A program made the position numbers and the translations under genes. DNA of 64,000 bases from Mycobacterium shimoidei (GTDB lineage: Bacteria > Actinomycetota > Actinomycetes > Mycobacteriales > Mycobacteriaceae): positions 58,113-122,112 of the forward strand of contig LQPU01000016.1 in the NCBI GenBank assembly GCA_002101905.1. The letters run 5' to 3'. Positions within the stretch are counted from its first letter, which is position 1; each line of letters opens with the position of its first letter. This document shows positions 1 through 9,068 of this stretch, piece after piece. Below the pieces are notes generated by a model, which was not told the DNA's origin, did no database searches, and was given only the letters and a program-made list of their open reading frames with translations.

Positions 1-1
1 C

Positions 2-1687
2 GACACGGTGACCATCACCTGGCGCCAATACCGCGATCGGGTGCGGGCGATCGCGACAGGGCTGGCCGGGCTGGGCATCGGTGCGGGCGGCACTGTTGCG
101 CTGATGATGACCAACCGGCCGGAATTCCATCTGTGCGACACCGCGGTCCTGCACGCCGGGGCCACGCCGTTTTCGGTGTACAACACCAATCCGCCCGAGC
201 TGCTGGCGTATCAGTTCGACAACGCCGACAACCGAGTGGTGATCTGCGAGCGCCGGTTTTTGCCGCAGGTTCTCGCCGCGACACGGCAGGGTGGCAAGGT
301 CGAGCATGTCGTGTGTGTCGACGGGTCGGCGGACGGCGTTATCACGCTCGAGCAACTCGAGAAATCACCGGCCTTTGACTTCGACTTCGAAAAGTCCTGG
401 CAACTGGTCAAACCCGACGACGTACTGACCATCGTCTACACCTCGGGGACCACCGGGCCACCCAAGGGCGTAGAGCTGACACACACCAACTTCATCGAAA
501 ACGCCCGGATCACCGAAGAACTCGGCGGAATCACCCACGACGATCGCAGCGTTTCGTACCTGCCCGACGCGCACGCCGCCAACCGCTGGATCACCCACTA
601 CCAGAACCTGCTCTACGGTCTGCAGATCACCACCGTCGACGACCCTAAGAACATCCTCCCGGCATTGACCGAGGTCCGGCCGACAATCTTCCTCGGCGTT
701 CCGCGGGTATGGATCAAAGCGAAAGCCGGGCTGGAAGGCGCCGTCGCCGCCGAATCGCCCGTCAAGCGGGCACTTGCCACCTGGGCATTTCGGGCAGGCG
801 TGAATCGGGCTCGCGCCGCTTCAGCGCAACGCGCCCTCGGCCTCGCCGCGACGTTGCGCCACAGCGTCGCCGACCGGCTGGTGCTGTCGAAGGTGCGGGC
901 ACAGCTCGGCATGGACCAGTTGCGTCTCGGCGTCACCGGCGCGGCCCCGATCCCACCGGAGGTCCACGAGTTCATCCTCGGTTTGGGCATCCCGGTGTGC
1001 GAGGCGTACGGCATGACCGAATGCACCGCGGGGGCAACCCTGAACCGGCCCGACGCGATCAAGATCGGCACGGTGGGGACACCCGTGCCCGGAACAGAGG
1101 TCGCCGTCGCGCCCGACGGGGAGATCCTGGTGCGCGGCAAAAACGTCATGCGCGGTTACCGCAAGGCACCCGAGAAGACAGCGGCGGCAATTGATTCGGA
1201 CGGCTGGCTGCATACCGGCGACATCGGCGAGATCGACGACGACGGCTACCTCAAGGTCATCGACCGCAAGAAGGAACTCATCATCAACTCTGCCGGCAAG
1301 AACATGTCCCCGACCAACATCGAAAACACCATCGCGGCCCACTGCCCGCTGGCCGGGCCTGTCGCAGTCATCGGTGACGCCCGCCCCTACAACACCGCGC
1401 TGATCACGCTCGATCCCGACGCACTCACGAATTACGCGACAGCGCATAACCTTTCCGGCTCGATCACTGAACTAATGACCGACCCGGCAGTGCGTGCGGA
1501 GATCGACGCCGGCATCGCCGCCGCCAACGACAAATTGTCGCGGGTCGAGCAGATCAAGCGATACACCCTGTTACCCGACATCTGGGAGCCGGGCAGCCAG
1601 TACCTCACGCCCACGGCCAAGCTCAAACGAAAGCCGATCGCCGCCGGGTACGCCGCCCAGATCGAGGCGATGTACCAGTCGACTTGA
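2..1687 (+). CDS. Long-chain fatty-acid-CoA ligase (FadD family), 5' truncated by window edge
   Basis: Adenylate-forming enzyme that activates a long-chain fatty acid to acyl-AMP and then acyl-CoA. The reading frame is open to the window edge and the family normally has several tens of residues before the first visible motif, so the true start lies upstream. Counting from the first visible GTG (8), the AMP-binding loop YTSGTTGPPKG lies near residue 143, the YGMTEC motif near 335, and the hinge/C-terminal motif GDIGEIDDDGYLKVIDRKKE near 404-423, with the C-terminal catalytic lysine region (LTPTAKLKRK) retained. It looks closest to the FACS/FadD11-FadD15 type. The DUF2236 gene follows on the same strand after about 60 bp. 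The specific FadD number cannot be assigned from sequence alone. Confidence 0.93.
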   Translation, partial: DTVTITWRQYRDRVRAIATGLAGLGIGAGGTVALMMTNRPEFHLCDTAVLHAGATPFSVYNTNPPELLAYQFDNADNRVVICERRFLPQVLAATRQGGKVEHVVCVDGSADGVITLEQLEKSPAFDFDFEKSWQLVKPDDVLTIVYTSGTTGPPKGVELTHTNFIENARITEELGGITHDDRSVSYLPDAHAANRWITHYQNLLYGLQITTVDDPKNILPALTEVRPTIFLGVPRVWIKAKAGLEGAVAAESPVKRALATWAFRAGVNRARAASAQRALGLAATLRHSVADRLVLSKVRAQLGMDQLRLGVTGAAPIPPEVHEFILGLGIPVCEAYGMTECTAGATLNRPDAIKIGTVGTPVPGTEVAVAPDGEILVRGKNVMRGYRKAPEKTAAAIDSDGWLHTGDIGEIDDDGYLKVIDRKKELIINSAGKNMSPTNIENTIAAHCPLAGPVAVIGDARPYNTALITLDPDALTNYATAHNLSGSITELMTDPAVRAEIDAGIAAANDKLSRVEQIKRYTLLPDIWEPGSQYLTPTAKLKRKPIAAGYAAQIEAMYQST

Positions 1688-1711
1688 CGTGCCGGTGCCC
1701 CGCGGGCAGAA

Positions 1712-1728
1712 TCCTACACAGTGTAGGA
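1712..1728. promoter_or_regulatory. Perfect 8-bp-arm palindrome, candidate TetR operator
   Basis: TCCTACAC-A-GTGTAGGA is a perfect inverted repeat with a one-base centre. It lies 20 bp before the GTG start of the MpaB-like gene and just after the fadD stop. A TetR-family gene is the second gene downstream, and TetR proteins bind palindromes of about this size and usually autoregulate. It would therefore control the mpaB-like/tetR/lipoprotein unit. The assignment is inferred from position and symmetry. Confidence 0.6.
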
Positions 1729-1747
1729 AATTGTGGAAGGGGACCGC

Positions 1748-2821
1748 GTGAGCACGCTGCGTGAATGGCTGTCGCTGCCCGACGTCGAGCCGGCCGAGGA
1801 TTACGGGTTCTTCGGTCCCGACTCGGTGACTTGGAAGGTGTGGAGCTACCCCACCTCGCTGTCGATCGGGTTTCAGCGCGCGGTCGTCATCGAGGAGCTC
1901 GACCCGGCGCTGGTGGCGTCGGTCGACAAGACTCATCAGATCTACGACCGGCCGCGCACGCGCTACGACCGGACGCTGCGCTACTTCGCGATGGTGGCCT
2001 TCGGTGACAGCCGATCGACCGCTGAAGCCGCCGATGTGCTGGTCAAGGTGCACTCCAAAGCCATCGGCACCGACGACGTCACCGGCAAGCCCTACGACGC
2101 CAACGACCCGGCATCGCAGCTGTGGATCCACCTGACCGCCTGGCATTCCATCCTGGTCGCCTACGAGAAGTACGGTCCCGGCAAGCTCTCCGCCGAACAA
2201 GAGGCGCAGTACTGGGCGGAGTGTGCCCGCGCCGCCGAGCTGCAGACCTGCTCGCCCGCCGACGTCCCGCGCACCCGCGAGGGCATCCGGGGATATTTCG
2301 AGCAGATGCGCCCGCAGCTGATCGGCTCCGATATCGCCCGCCAGGCCATGCGCCATCTGCTGCAGGCCGAGGTGATGCTGCCGCCGATGCCGCCGCTGCT
2401 GCGCCCGTTCACGCAGATCATCACCGGCTTCCTGCGCCGGGGCACGCTGGCGACGATGCCGCGCTGGATGCGGGAGATGGCCGGCCTGTCCACTTCCCGG
2501 GCACTGGACGCGCTGGTGGTGCTGCCGCTGCGCGCGGGGTTCACCGTGATCAGCCGCAGCACCCGCTTGCAGCTGATGTTGCTGCGGCTGCTCTCCCCGA
2601 CCACGCTGCCCATCGGCGCGAGGGTGCTGCGGGCCATCCCGCCGGTCAATCCGGTCACCACCACGCCACGCGAGGCCCAGGCGCGCTACGGCTACGCCAA
2701 CCCCGCGCAGGCCCATCTCGAGTTCCGCGAAAAGCAGCGGACCAGGGTGTTCGGCGAAGGCCGTGCACCCAGTGACGAGGGCATTGTGGAGTCCGAGCGA
2801 ATTCTCGGCAGGGTGGGCTGA
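1748..2821 (+). CDS. Oxygenase MpaB family protein (DUF2236)
   Basis: A 357-residue member of the DUF2236 / MpaB / rubber-oxygenase (Lcp) family of heme-dependent oxygenases. The conserved N-terminal part holds FGPDSVTWKV and the family histidine region DPASQLWIHLTAWHSILVAYEKYG; YANPAQAHLEFREKQ is near the end. GTG at 1748 is chosen because GAAGGGGA lies at the proper distance upstream; an in-frame GTG at 1733 would put the SD inside the gene. Mycobacteria carry many paralogues and their substrates are mostly unknown. The palindrome at 1712-1728 and the downstream tetR suggest a local regulon. Neighbouring fadD hints at lipid chemistry, but that is inference. Confidence 0.85.
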   Translation: MSTLREWLSLPDVEPAEDYGFFGPDSVTWKVWSYPTSLSIGFQRAVVIEELDPALVASVDKTHQIYDRPRTRYDRTLRYFAMVAFGDSRSTAEAADVLVKVHSKAIGTDDVTGKPYDANDPASQLWIHLTAWHSILVAYEKYGPGKLSAEQEAQYWAECARAAELQTCSPADVPRTREGIRGYFEQMRPQLIGSDIARQAMRHLLQAEVMLPPMPPLLRPFTQIITGFLRRGTLATMPRWMREMAGLSTSRALDALVVLPLRAGFTVISRSTRLQLMLLRLLSPTTLPIGARVLRAIPPVNPVTTTPREAQARYGYANPAQAHLEFREKQRTRVFGEGRAPSDEGIVESERILGRVG

Positions 2822-2845
2822 CCGCTGGGCAATACGCTGGTCGTC

Positions 2846-3481
2846 ATGACCCCGTCGAAAACCGAGACGACCACTCGCGTCCGGGCCGAGCATTTGGGTC
2901 CCGAGCGGCGCCGGCCCCAGGTGCTCGACACCGCGCTGGAGATCGCCGCCGAGCAGGGCGTGGCCAATGTGACGATGGCCGCGGTCGCCGAGCGGATGGA
3001 GGTCACCCGACCGGTCGTCTACGCCTGCTATGCGGGACGCGGCGAGCTGCTTTCGGCGCTGCTCGAGCGCGAGCGATCCTGGGCGCTGTCCAACATGCTC
3101 GCGATGCTTCCCCCGCAGCGGACCGGCTCGATCCAGCAGATGTTCGTCGACGGGTTTTCCACACTGCTGTCCAGCGTGCGCGAGCGCCCTGCGTCGTGGC
3201 GGATCATCGTGGCGGCCGACCCGGATCCCGCCCTCACCGCCGACATTGCGCGGGGCCGCGCACAGATCGCCGAGCGGGTCAGCACGGTGATGCGCCCGCT
3301 GATGGAACGATGGCAGGTTCGCGATATCGACCGCGCCCTGCCGGTGCTCACCGAGGTGTTCCTGACGATCTGCGAAACAGCCGTGCGCATGATGCTCGAC
3401 GCTCAACAGAATTGGGCGCCCGACGACCTCGCTGACATTGTCGGCCGTGCAGCCTACCGAGCCCTGCGGGCCACCACCTGA
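2846..3481 (+). CDS. TetR/AcrR family transcriptional regulator
   Basis: A 211-residue regulator with the N-terminal TetR helix-turn-helix at about residues 24-70 (RRRPQVLDTALEIAAEQGVANVT, AAVAERMEVTRPVVYACYAGRGEL) and an all-helical C-terminal ligand-binding and dimerisation domain. It follows the MpaB-like gene by 24 bp and precedes an LGFP lipoprotein gene by 20 bp, so the three are probably co-transcribed. The palindrome at 1712-1728 is the best operator candidate. The ligand is unknown; a fatty-acid or lipid effector would fit the adjacent fadD, but nothing in the sequence proves this. Confidence 0.9.
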   Translation: MTPSKTETTTRVRAEHLGPERRRPQVLDTALEIAAEQGVANVTMAAVAERMEVTRPVVYACYAGRGELLSALLERERSWALSNMLAMLPPQRTGSIQQMFVDGFSTLLSSVRERPASWRIIVAADPDPALTADIARGRAQIAERVSTVMRPLMERWQVRDIDRALPVLTEVFLTICETAVRMMLDAQQNWAPDDLADIVGRAAYRALRATT

Positions 3482-3501
3482 CCGGAAAGAAGTAAACCAC
3501 A

Positions 3502-4020
3502 GTGTATTTCACCCTTCGTCGTCTCGGCCTGGTAGCGGCGAGCGTCGCCGTCAGCCTGGTCACCGGCTGCTCGGGCGACACCGGTACCGCACCGATCACC
3601 AGTGCCACCGAGACCACCGCGCGGATTGCCACCGCGGCGGGCATGGTGATGGTGCAAGGTGAAATCCTGGCGAAATACCGGTCCGTCGGCGGCACTGACG
3701 GCCCGCTGGGCTTGCCCATCGGCGACGAACAACCGGCCGCGAACGGCGGCCGGTGCACGATCTTTCAGAACGGCGCAATCTACTGGTCACCGCAGACCGG
3801 TGCGCACATCGTCCGCGGCCCGATCCGTCAGGCTTGGGAACACGAATATGGTGGCGCCGGTGGGCCGTTGGGCTACCCGATCGCCGACGAACAAACCATT
3901 CCCGGTGGTTGGCGGTCAGAGTTCCAACACGGCGTCATCACCTACACCGGTGATCAAGCACACGTCGAGATCCCAGCGCGCGCTGCGGATGGCCCGAGTA
4001 CTCAGACAGGGGCCGGATGA
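3502..4020 (+). CDS. LGFP-repeat lipoprotein
   Basis: A 172-residue predicted lipoprotein. Residues 1-22 form a basic/hydrophobic signal ending in a lipobox (LVTGC, Cys23). The mature part holds two LGFP-type repeats (GGTDGPLGLPIGDEQ near 68-82 and GGAGGPLGYPIADEQ near 117-131), a module associated with the mycobacterial cell wall and arabinogalactan/mycolate layer. The start is GTG at 3502, preceded by GGAAAGAAG. Its last 83 bp overlap the 3' end of prpC on the opposite strand. It probably ends the mpaB-like/tetR transcription unit. The precise function is unknown. Confidence 0.8.
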   Translation: MYFTLRRLGLVAASVAVSLVTGCSGDTGTAPITSATETTARIATAAGMVMVQGEILAKYRSVGGTDGPLGLPIGDEQPAANGGRCTIFQNGAIYWSPQTGAHIVRGPIRQAWEHEYGGAGGPLGYPIADEQTIPGGWRSEFQHGVITYTGDQAHVEIPARAADGPSTQTGAG

Positions 4021-5077
4021 GCGCATTGGATGCGGTCTGCTCCATGACGTGCGCCGTCCACCCGGTGATGCGACTCATCACGAACAGCGGTGTGAAACAA
4101 GGGATGTCGAAGCCCATCAGGTAGTAGGCCGGGCCGGTCGGGAAATCCAGGTTCGGTTTGATCCCGGTCGCTGCGAACATCTCAGTTTCCAGCACCTGGT
4201 AGATGTCCAACCAGCGCCGCCCGTCGCAGGCGGCCGCAACCTCGGCCAGCGCGGCTTTCATGGTCGGCACCCGCGAGTCGCCGTTCTTGTAGACGCGATG
4301 CCCGAAGCCCATGATCTTCTCCTTGCGAGACAGCTTGGCGTGCAACCACGCCGACGCCCTGGCTGGATCTGCGATCTCGATCATGTCGCGCATGACGGCC
4401 TCGTTGGCGCCCCCGTGCAGCCGACCTTTCAACGCGCCGATCGCGGCGGTGACGGCGCTGTAGATGTCGGACTGCGTCGAGGTCACCACCCGGGCGGCGA
4501 AGGTGGAGGCATTGAAACCGTGCTCGGCGTACAGAATCATCGACTGCTCGAACGCCGAAACCATTGTGGTTTTCAAGGGTTCGGGGACCTCACCGAAGCA
4601 CATTCGCAGGAAGTTCTCCGCGTAACCGAGCTGACTGTGCGGCGCAATCGGTTCCAGGCCACGCCGACGGCGCATGTCGGCGGCAATGATCGTCGGCAAC
4701 ACCGCGAGCATTCGCAGCGCTTTGGCGTGATTCGCCGATTCGGCGCTGTCGTCCTCGTCGGGATCCTCCGCGCCCAGGTAACTGATCGCGGTGCGTACCA
4801 CGTCCATCGGATGGCAGTTGTCGGGCAGCTTGGCCAACAGTGACAGCATTGAGCGGTTCAGCCGGCGGTTGGCGCGTTCCCGCTGACAGAACAGCCCCAG
4901 CTGGCCGTCGGTAGGGAGCTCGCCGTGCCACAGCAGATAGGCGACCTGCTCGAAGCTGCAGTGCGCGGCCAGGTCCTGGACCGGATAACCGCGGTAGGTC
5001 AGCGAGTTGGTTTCGGGCACAACCTTGGAGATCGCGGTGGTGTCGACCACCACGCCGGCTAACCCTTTGTGAATCAT
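3938..5077 (-). CDS. prpC: 2-methylcitrate synthase
   Basis: Condenses propionyl-CoA with oxaloacetate to 2-methylcitrate, the entry step of the methylcitrate cycle. It is a 379-residue citrate synthase-fold enzyme with the catalytic histidines in RLHGGANEAVM and GFGHRVYKNGDSR and the aspartate in NLDFPTGPAYY; the N-terminal [18 protein letters not shown] is typical of PrpC rather than GltA. It overlaps the prpB stop by 4 bp (ATGA), so the genes are translationally coupled in prpDBC. The C-terminal tail after GHPQR is about 13 residues of low-similarity sequence and overlaps the convergent lipoprotein gene by 83 bp, which suggests a displaced stop in one of the two genes. Confidence 0.95.
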   Translation of the reverse strand: MIHKGLAGVVVDTTAISKVVPETNSLTYRGYPVQDLAAHCSFEQVAYLLWHGELPTDGQLGLFCQRERANRRLNRSMLSLLAKLPDNCHPMDVVRTAISYLGAEDPDEDDSAESANHAKALRMLAVLPTIIAADMRRRRGLEPIAPHSQLGYAENFLRMCFGEVPEPLKTTMVSAFEQSMILYAEHGFNASTFAARVVTSTQSDIYSAVTAAIGALKGRLHGGANEAVMRDMIEIADPARASAWLHAKLSRKEKIMGFGHRVYKNGDSRVPTMKAALAEVAAACDGRRWLDIYQVLETEMFAATGIKPNLDFPTGPAYYLMGFDIPCFTPLFVMSRITGWTAHVMEQTASNALIRPLSEYSGHPQRALGSRRVLDHRCR

Positions 5078-5979
5078 TGGTTGCCTCCGCTCGCGAGGTC
5101 GTTGTCGAAATCGGTGTAATCGGCGTAGCGCAGCAACTCATAGAGCCGGCTGCGCGACTGCATGCGGTCCAGTAGCCCGGATTGCGTTCCGGCCTCGTCG
5201 ATCTCACGCAGGCCACCCTCGACGGCGAACATCGCCAGCCGCAGTGTGGTCACCGGATAGATGACGGCGTTGTAGCCGATGTCGGCAAGCTGTCGGACAG
5301 TGAGCAGCGGCGACTTCCCGAACTCGGTCATGTTGGCCAGCAGCGGGATGTCGACGGCTCCTCGAAACCGTTCGAAATCTGCTGGGCCGGTGAGCGCCTC
5401 GGTGAAGATCAGGTCGGCGCCGGCATCGGCGTAGGCGCGGGCCCGGTCGATCGCGTCAGACAGGCCCTCGATCCCAGCGGCGTCGGTGCGCGCGCAGACG
5501 ACGAAGTTGGGATCGCGGCGCGCGGCCACCGCCGCGCGTAGCCGCTTGACCATCTCGGCGGTCGAGACGACCGCCTTGCCGTCGAGATGCCCACAGCGCT
5601 TGGGGTTGACCTGGTCTTCGAGATGACATCCGGCCACTCCGGCGTCCTCCAGCATCGTCACGGTTCGCGCGGCGTTCACCGGCTCACCGAATCCGGTGTC
5701 GGCGTCGACCAGCGTGGGCAGCTCGGTGACCGCGGCGATCTGCGCGCCGCGCGAGCTGACCTCCGTGAGCGTGGTCAGCCCGATGTCGGGTAATCCCAGG
5801 TCGGCCGAGAGTGCGGCACCGGAAACATAGACGCCCTCGAAACCGATCTCCGCGACAAGCTTGGCCACCAGCGGCGAGAACGCCCCTGGGAAACGTTGCA
5901 GCCGACCGGAATTCAGCCCAGACCGAAAGGCCGCGCGTTTGTCGGCGGGACTGGCGTGCGCCGCCGGCAATCCCGTCAC
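5074..5979 (-). CDS. prpB: 2-methylisocitrate lyase
   Basis: Cleaves 2-methylisocitrate to pyruvate and succinate, the last step of the methylcitrate cycle. It is a 301-residue member of the isocitrate lyase/PEP mutase superfamily with the active-site signature [11 protein letters not shown] (catalytic Cys), metal-binding VDADTGFG and CARTDA motifs. GTG at 5979 overlaps the prpD stop (GTGA) and its own stop overlaps prpC (ATGA). M. tuberculosis lacks a dedicated prpB and uses isocitrate lyase for this step, so the gene marks this organism as a different mycobacterium with a complete prpDBC operon. Confidence 0.95.
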   Translation of the reverse strand: MTGLPAAHASPADKRAAFRSGLNSGRLQRFPGAFSPLVAKLVAEIGFEGVYVSGAALSADLGLPDIGLTTLTEVSSRGAQIAAVTELPTLVDADTGFGEPVNAARTVTMLEDAGVAGCHLEDQVNPKRCGHLDGKAVVSTAEMVKRLRAAVAARRDPNFVVCARTDAAGIEGLSDAIDRARAYADAGADLIFTEALTGPADFERFRGAVDIPLLANMTEFGKSPLLTVRQLADIGYNAVIYPVTTLRLAMFAVEGGLREIDEAGTQSGLLDRMQSRSRLYELLRYADYTDFDNDLASGGNQ

Positions 5980-7481
5980 CGGAAGATCCCGGACGGTATC
6001 GTCGGCGCCTTGTCCAGCGCCTCGGAGCGCACCCGTACGTTCAGCGCGCCCAGGTCGCCACCCTTCAGGTCGCTGACGCGCTGCACCGCGTCGAGAAAGC
6101 GACGTCGCTCGGCGGCGTCTACCACACTCTCGGCCAGGCCGTTGAACTTGGCCACATACTGCTCGCGCCCAAACGGCCGCGCACCCAATGGATGTGCATC
6201 GGCCACGGCAAGCTCATCGGTGATCACCTCGCCGCTTTTCAGCGTCACCTCCGCGCGCGCGCCGAACGCCTTCTCGGCCGGATCAATCGAGTGATACCGC
6301 CGGGTCCACTCCGGATCTTCGACGGTGGAGACCTTTTGCCATAACTCGACGGTGTCGGGCCGGTGCGCGCGCTCGGGAGCATACGAGTGTTCGTGGTGCC
6401 AGGTGCCATCCTGCAGCGCGACCGCGAAAATGTAAGGCAGCGAGTGATCCAGCGTTTCACGAGATGCGTCGGGGTCGAATTTCTGCGGGTCCCCGGAGCC
6501 GGTGCCGATCACCACATGGGTGTGGTGGCTGGTGTGCAACACGATCGACGCGACCTGATCGAGATCGCCGATGCGCTCACGCAGCCGGCGGGCCAAGTCG
6601 ATCGGAGCCTGGCTCTGGTACTCCGCGGAATGTTCTTTGGTGTAGCTGTCAAGGATGGCGCGCTTGGGCTCGCCGGGGGCGGGCAACGGTACCTGATAGA
6701 CGTGTTCAGGTCCCGCCAGCAGCCAGGCGATGACACCGTCCTCGCCCTCCCAGATCGGCGCGGGCGAATTCTCGCCGCGCATCGCCCGGTCGACGGCCTC
6801 GATGGCCACCTTGGCGGCGTGCGCCGGCGCGAACGCCTTCCAGCTCGAGATCGAGCCCTTGCGGGACTGGCGGGTGGCCGTGGTCAGGTGCAGCGCCTGC
6901 CCGATAGCCTGGTAGATGGTGTCGACGTCCAGGCGCAGCATGGTGCCCAGCCCGGCAGCCACCGAGGGGCCCAGATGCGCGACGTGGTCGATCTTGTGTT
7001 CGTGCAGGCAGATTCCACGGGCCAAGTCGATCTGGATCTCGTAGGCGGTGGCCACCCCGCGGATCAGATCGGACCCGCGCGCGCCAAGCTGTTGGGCGAC
7101 CGCCACCAGCGGCGGGATGTTGTCGCCGGGATGGGAGTACTCGGCGGCCAGAAACGTGTCGTGGAAGTCGAGTTCGCGGACGGCGACCCCGTTGGCCCAC
7201 GCCGCCCACTCCGCGGAATACGACCCGTCCACACCGAAGACGGTGGCGCCGGGCCGAGCTCGATGAGCGAGGGCCTGATGACGCGCGGTGGCGACCGGCC
7301 GGCGCAGCACCGCGGCGGCACTGACCGCGGCGTTGTCGATCATCCGGTTGATCACCATCGCCTCGGTTTCGGCAGGCACCGGCACCGGATCGACCGCTAC
7401 CTGTGCGATCTTGTAGGCCAGCTGCTCGGTGCGCGGGAGCTGGTCGGCGCTGCGGTGGGTCCGGACCGAGTGGATCAACAT
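5976..7481 (-). CDS. prpD: 2-methylcitrate dehydratase
   Basis: Converts 2-methylcitrate to 2-methyl-cis-aconitate in the methylcitrate cycle. The 501-residue protein is full-length for the MmgE/PrpD family and contains characteristic stretches such as [48 protein letters not shown] and [15 protein letters not shown] at 7481 begins [13 protein letters not shown], where PrpD homologues start; an open frame continues upstream without homology. It is the first gene of prpDBC, with prpR divergent 120 bp away. Propionyl-CoA from odd-chain or branched lipids and sterol side chains is the likely source of substrate. Confidence 0.95.
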   Translation of the reverse strand: MLIHSVRTHRSADQLPRTEQLAYKIAQVAVDPVPVPAETEAMVINRMIDNAAVSAAAVLRRPVATARHQALAHRARPGATVFGVDGSYSAEWAAWANGVAVRELDFHDTFLAAEYSHPGDNIPPLVAVAQQLGARGSDLIRGVATAYEIQIDLARGICLHEHKIDHVAHLGPSVAAGLGTMLRLDVDTIYQAIGQALHLTTATRQSRKGSISSWKAFAPAHAAKVAIEAVDRAMRGENSPAPIWEGEDGVIAWLLAGPEHVYQVPLPAPGEPKRAILDSYTKEHSAEYQSQAPIDLARRLRERIGDLDQVASIVLHTSHHTHVVIGTGSGDPQKFDPDASRETLDHSLPYIFAVALQDGTWHHEHSYAPERAHRPDTVELWQKVSTVEDPEWTRRYHSIDPAEKAFGARAEVTLKSGEVITDELAVADAHPLGARPFGREQYVAKFNGLAESVVDAAERRRFLDAVQRVSDLKGGDLGALNVRVRSEALDKAPTIPSGIFR

Positions 7482-7601
7482 AATTCGCACACTATGCAAC
7501 TGAATGGACCAGCGAAAGTCCCTGTATCTGCGTAATTTTGTGTCCTTCAGCGATGCATATTGCGAATATTGTGAAAGCTGACGGTAGTAGCATCGGCACC
7601 C
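7482..7601. promoter_or_regulatory. prpD/prpR divergent promoter region with tandem TTGCGAA-like half-sites
   Basis: This 120-bp divergent intergenic region is noticeably AT-richer than its surroundings. Two adjacent 9-bp direct repeats, ATTGCGAAT (7559-7567) and ATTGTGAAA (7568-7576), lie 26 bp before the prpR start. Related half-sites on the other strand, TTCGCA (about 7484-7489) and TATGCAA (about 7494-7500), lie next to the prpD start. PrpR/RamB-type regulators recognise TTTGCAAA-like elements, so these are candidate PrpR sites. The match is imperfect and the assignment is inference. Confidence 0.45.
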
Positions 7602-9068
7602 GTGGCGAAGATGTTCTCCGGAGCGCGGCTGCGGCGGCTGCGCGAAGAGCGCGGGCTCACCCAGGTTGCCTTGGCCCGGGCGCTGGATCTGTCGACGAGC
7701 TATGTCAACCAACTCGAGAACGACCAGCGGCCCATCACCGTGCCGGTGCTGCTTGCGCTCACCGAGCGGTTCGATCTGCCGCCGCACTACTTCTCGTCCG
7801 ATTCCGACGCCCGGTTGGTCGCCGATCTGTCCGACGTCTTCACGGCCACCGGTGCCGACGAGGTCAGCCACGCCCAGATCGAAAAACTGGTAGCCCGAAT
7901 GCCCGAGGTCGGCCGGAGCCTGGTCGCCGTGCATCGCCGGCTGGCCGACGCCACCGAGGAGTTGGAGGGCTACCGCTCGCATGCGATCACCGAAACGGCG
8001 TCGCCGACGGAGCACCCGATGCCGTTCGAGGAAGTCCGCGATTTCTTCTACGACCGCAACAATTACATCGGCGAACTCGACGTCGCGGCCGAGCAGATGT
8101 TCATCGAGAACAAGATGACGATCGGCGGGCTGGATATCCAACTGGCCGAGCTGATGCGGGATAGGTTCGGCGTCACCGTCGTCGTGGACAGTCAACTCGG
8201 CGAACACGCCAAGCGCCGCTACGATCCCGATACCCGTGTGCTGCGGATCGCGCACTGGCTGCAGCCCGGCCAGCGCGCCTTCCAGATCGCCACCCAGCTC
8301 GCGCTGGTCAGCCAACCCGACCTGTTGTCGGCGATCGTCGCCACTGACGATCAGCTCAGCCCGGAATCGGCCGGCGTCGCCCGAGTCGGACTGGCCAACT
8401 ATTTCGCCGGTGCATTTCTGTTGCCATACGAAGAGTTTCACCGTGCCGCAAACGAATTGCGCTTCGACATCGATTTACTTGCCCGCCGGTTCGAGGTCGG
8501 CTTCGAGACGGTGTGCCACCGACTCTCCACCCTGCAGCGCCCGCAGCTGCGCGGGGTGCCCTTCATCTTCGTCAGGACCGACAAAGCCGGAAACATCTCA
8601 AAACGGCAGTCCGCCACCGCATTTCATTTCAGCCGGGTCGGCGGCAGCTGCCCACTGTGGGTGGTGCACGATGCGTTCGCGCAGCCGGGACGCATCATCA
8701 CCCAAGTTGCGCAGATGCCCGACGGGCGTTCGTATTTCTGGATCGCCAAGACCACCACGCCGGAAGGGGCGGGTTATCTGGGACAGCACAAGAGTTTCGC
8801 GATCGGTTTGGGATGCGATTTGGTACATGCCGACAAACTGGTGTACTCGACCGGGATCGCCCTCGACGACCCGGCCACCGCGGTACCCATCGGCGCCGGA
8901 TGCAAGATCTGCAACCGGCCGGCCTGCCCGCAGCGGGCCTTCCCCTATCTGGGCGCACGCGTCGTCGTCGACGAGAACACCGGCAGCACTTTGCCGTATT
9001 CGGCTGGGTCAGAACAACATTGGGAAGTCGGTCAGAAGCTCGCTCGAGGTCAACTGAATCAGCTCTGA
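7602..9068 (+). CDS. prpR: Short-chain fatty acyl-CoA regulator PrpR
   Basis: Transcriptional activator of the methylcitrate cycle genes (ScfR family). The 488-residue protein has an N-terminal XRE helix-turn-helix (residues 8-65, [19 protein letters not shown]...[16 protein letters not shown]), a central IrrE/ImmA-like segment and a C-terminal domain with clustered cysteines ([18 protein letters not shown], plus an upstream GLGC). In the M. tuberculosis orthologue the C-terminal cysteines hold a 4Fe-4S cluster and the protein responds to acyl-CoA. Start GTG 7602; ATG 7611 is an alternative. It is divergent from prpDBC. Its last 60 bp overlap the convergent exported-protein gene. Confidence 0.95.
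   Translation: MAKMFSGARLRRLREERGLTQVALARALDLSTSYVNQLENDQRPITVPVLLALTERFDLPPHYFSSDSDARLVADLSDVFTATGADEVSHAQIEKLVARMPEVGRSLVAVHRRLADATEELEGYRSHAITETASPTEHPMPFEEVRDFFYDRNNYIGELDVAAEQMFIENKMTIGGLDIQLAELMRDRFGVTVVVDSQLGEHAKRRYDPDTRVLRIAHWLQPGQRAFQIATQLALVSQPDLLSAIVATDDQLSPESAGVARVGLANYFAGAFLLPYEEFHRAANELRFDIDLLARRFEVGFETVCHRLSTLQRPQLRGVPFIFVRTDKAGNISKRQSATAFHFSRVGGSCPLWVVHDAFAQPGRIITQVAQMPDGRSYFWIAKTTTPEGAGYLGQHKSFAIGLGCDLVHADKLVYSTGIALDDPATAVPIGAGCKICNRPACPQRAFPYLGARVVVDENTGSTLPYSAGSEQHWEVGQKLARGQLNQL

Noticed and set aside
1571..3406. 611-codon open frame on the minus strand, antisense to the MpaB-like and TetR genes
   Set aside because: Shadow of high-GC third-position bias; sequence is Arg/His/Gly-rich with no domain, while the plus-strand genes have clear families.
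7482..8441. N-terminal extension of prpD to 8441
   Set aside because: The extra 320 residues are the antisense of prpR and have no PrpD homology; PrpD begins at MLIHSVRTH.
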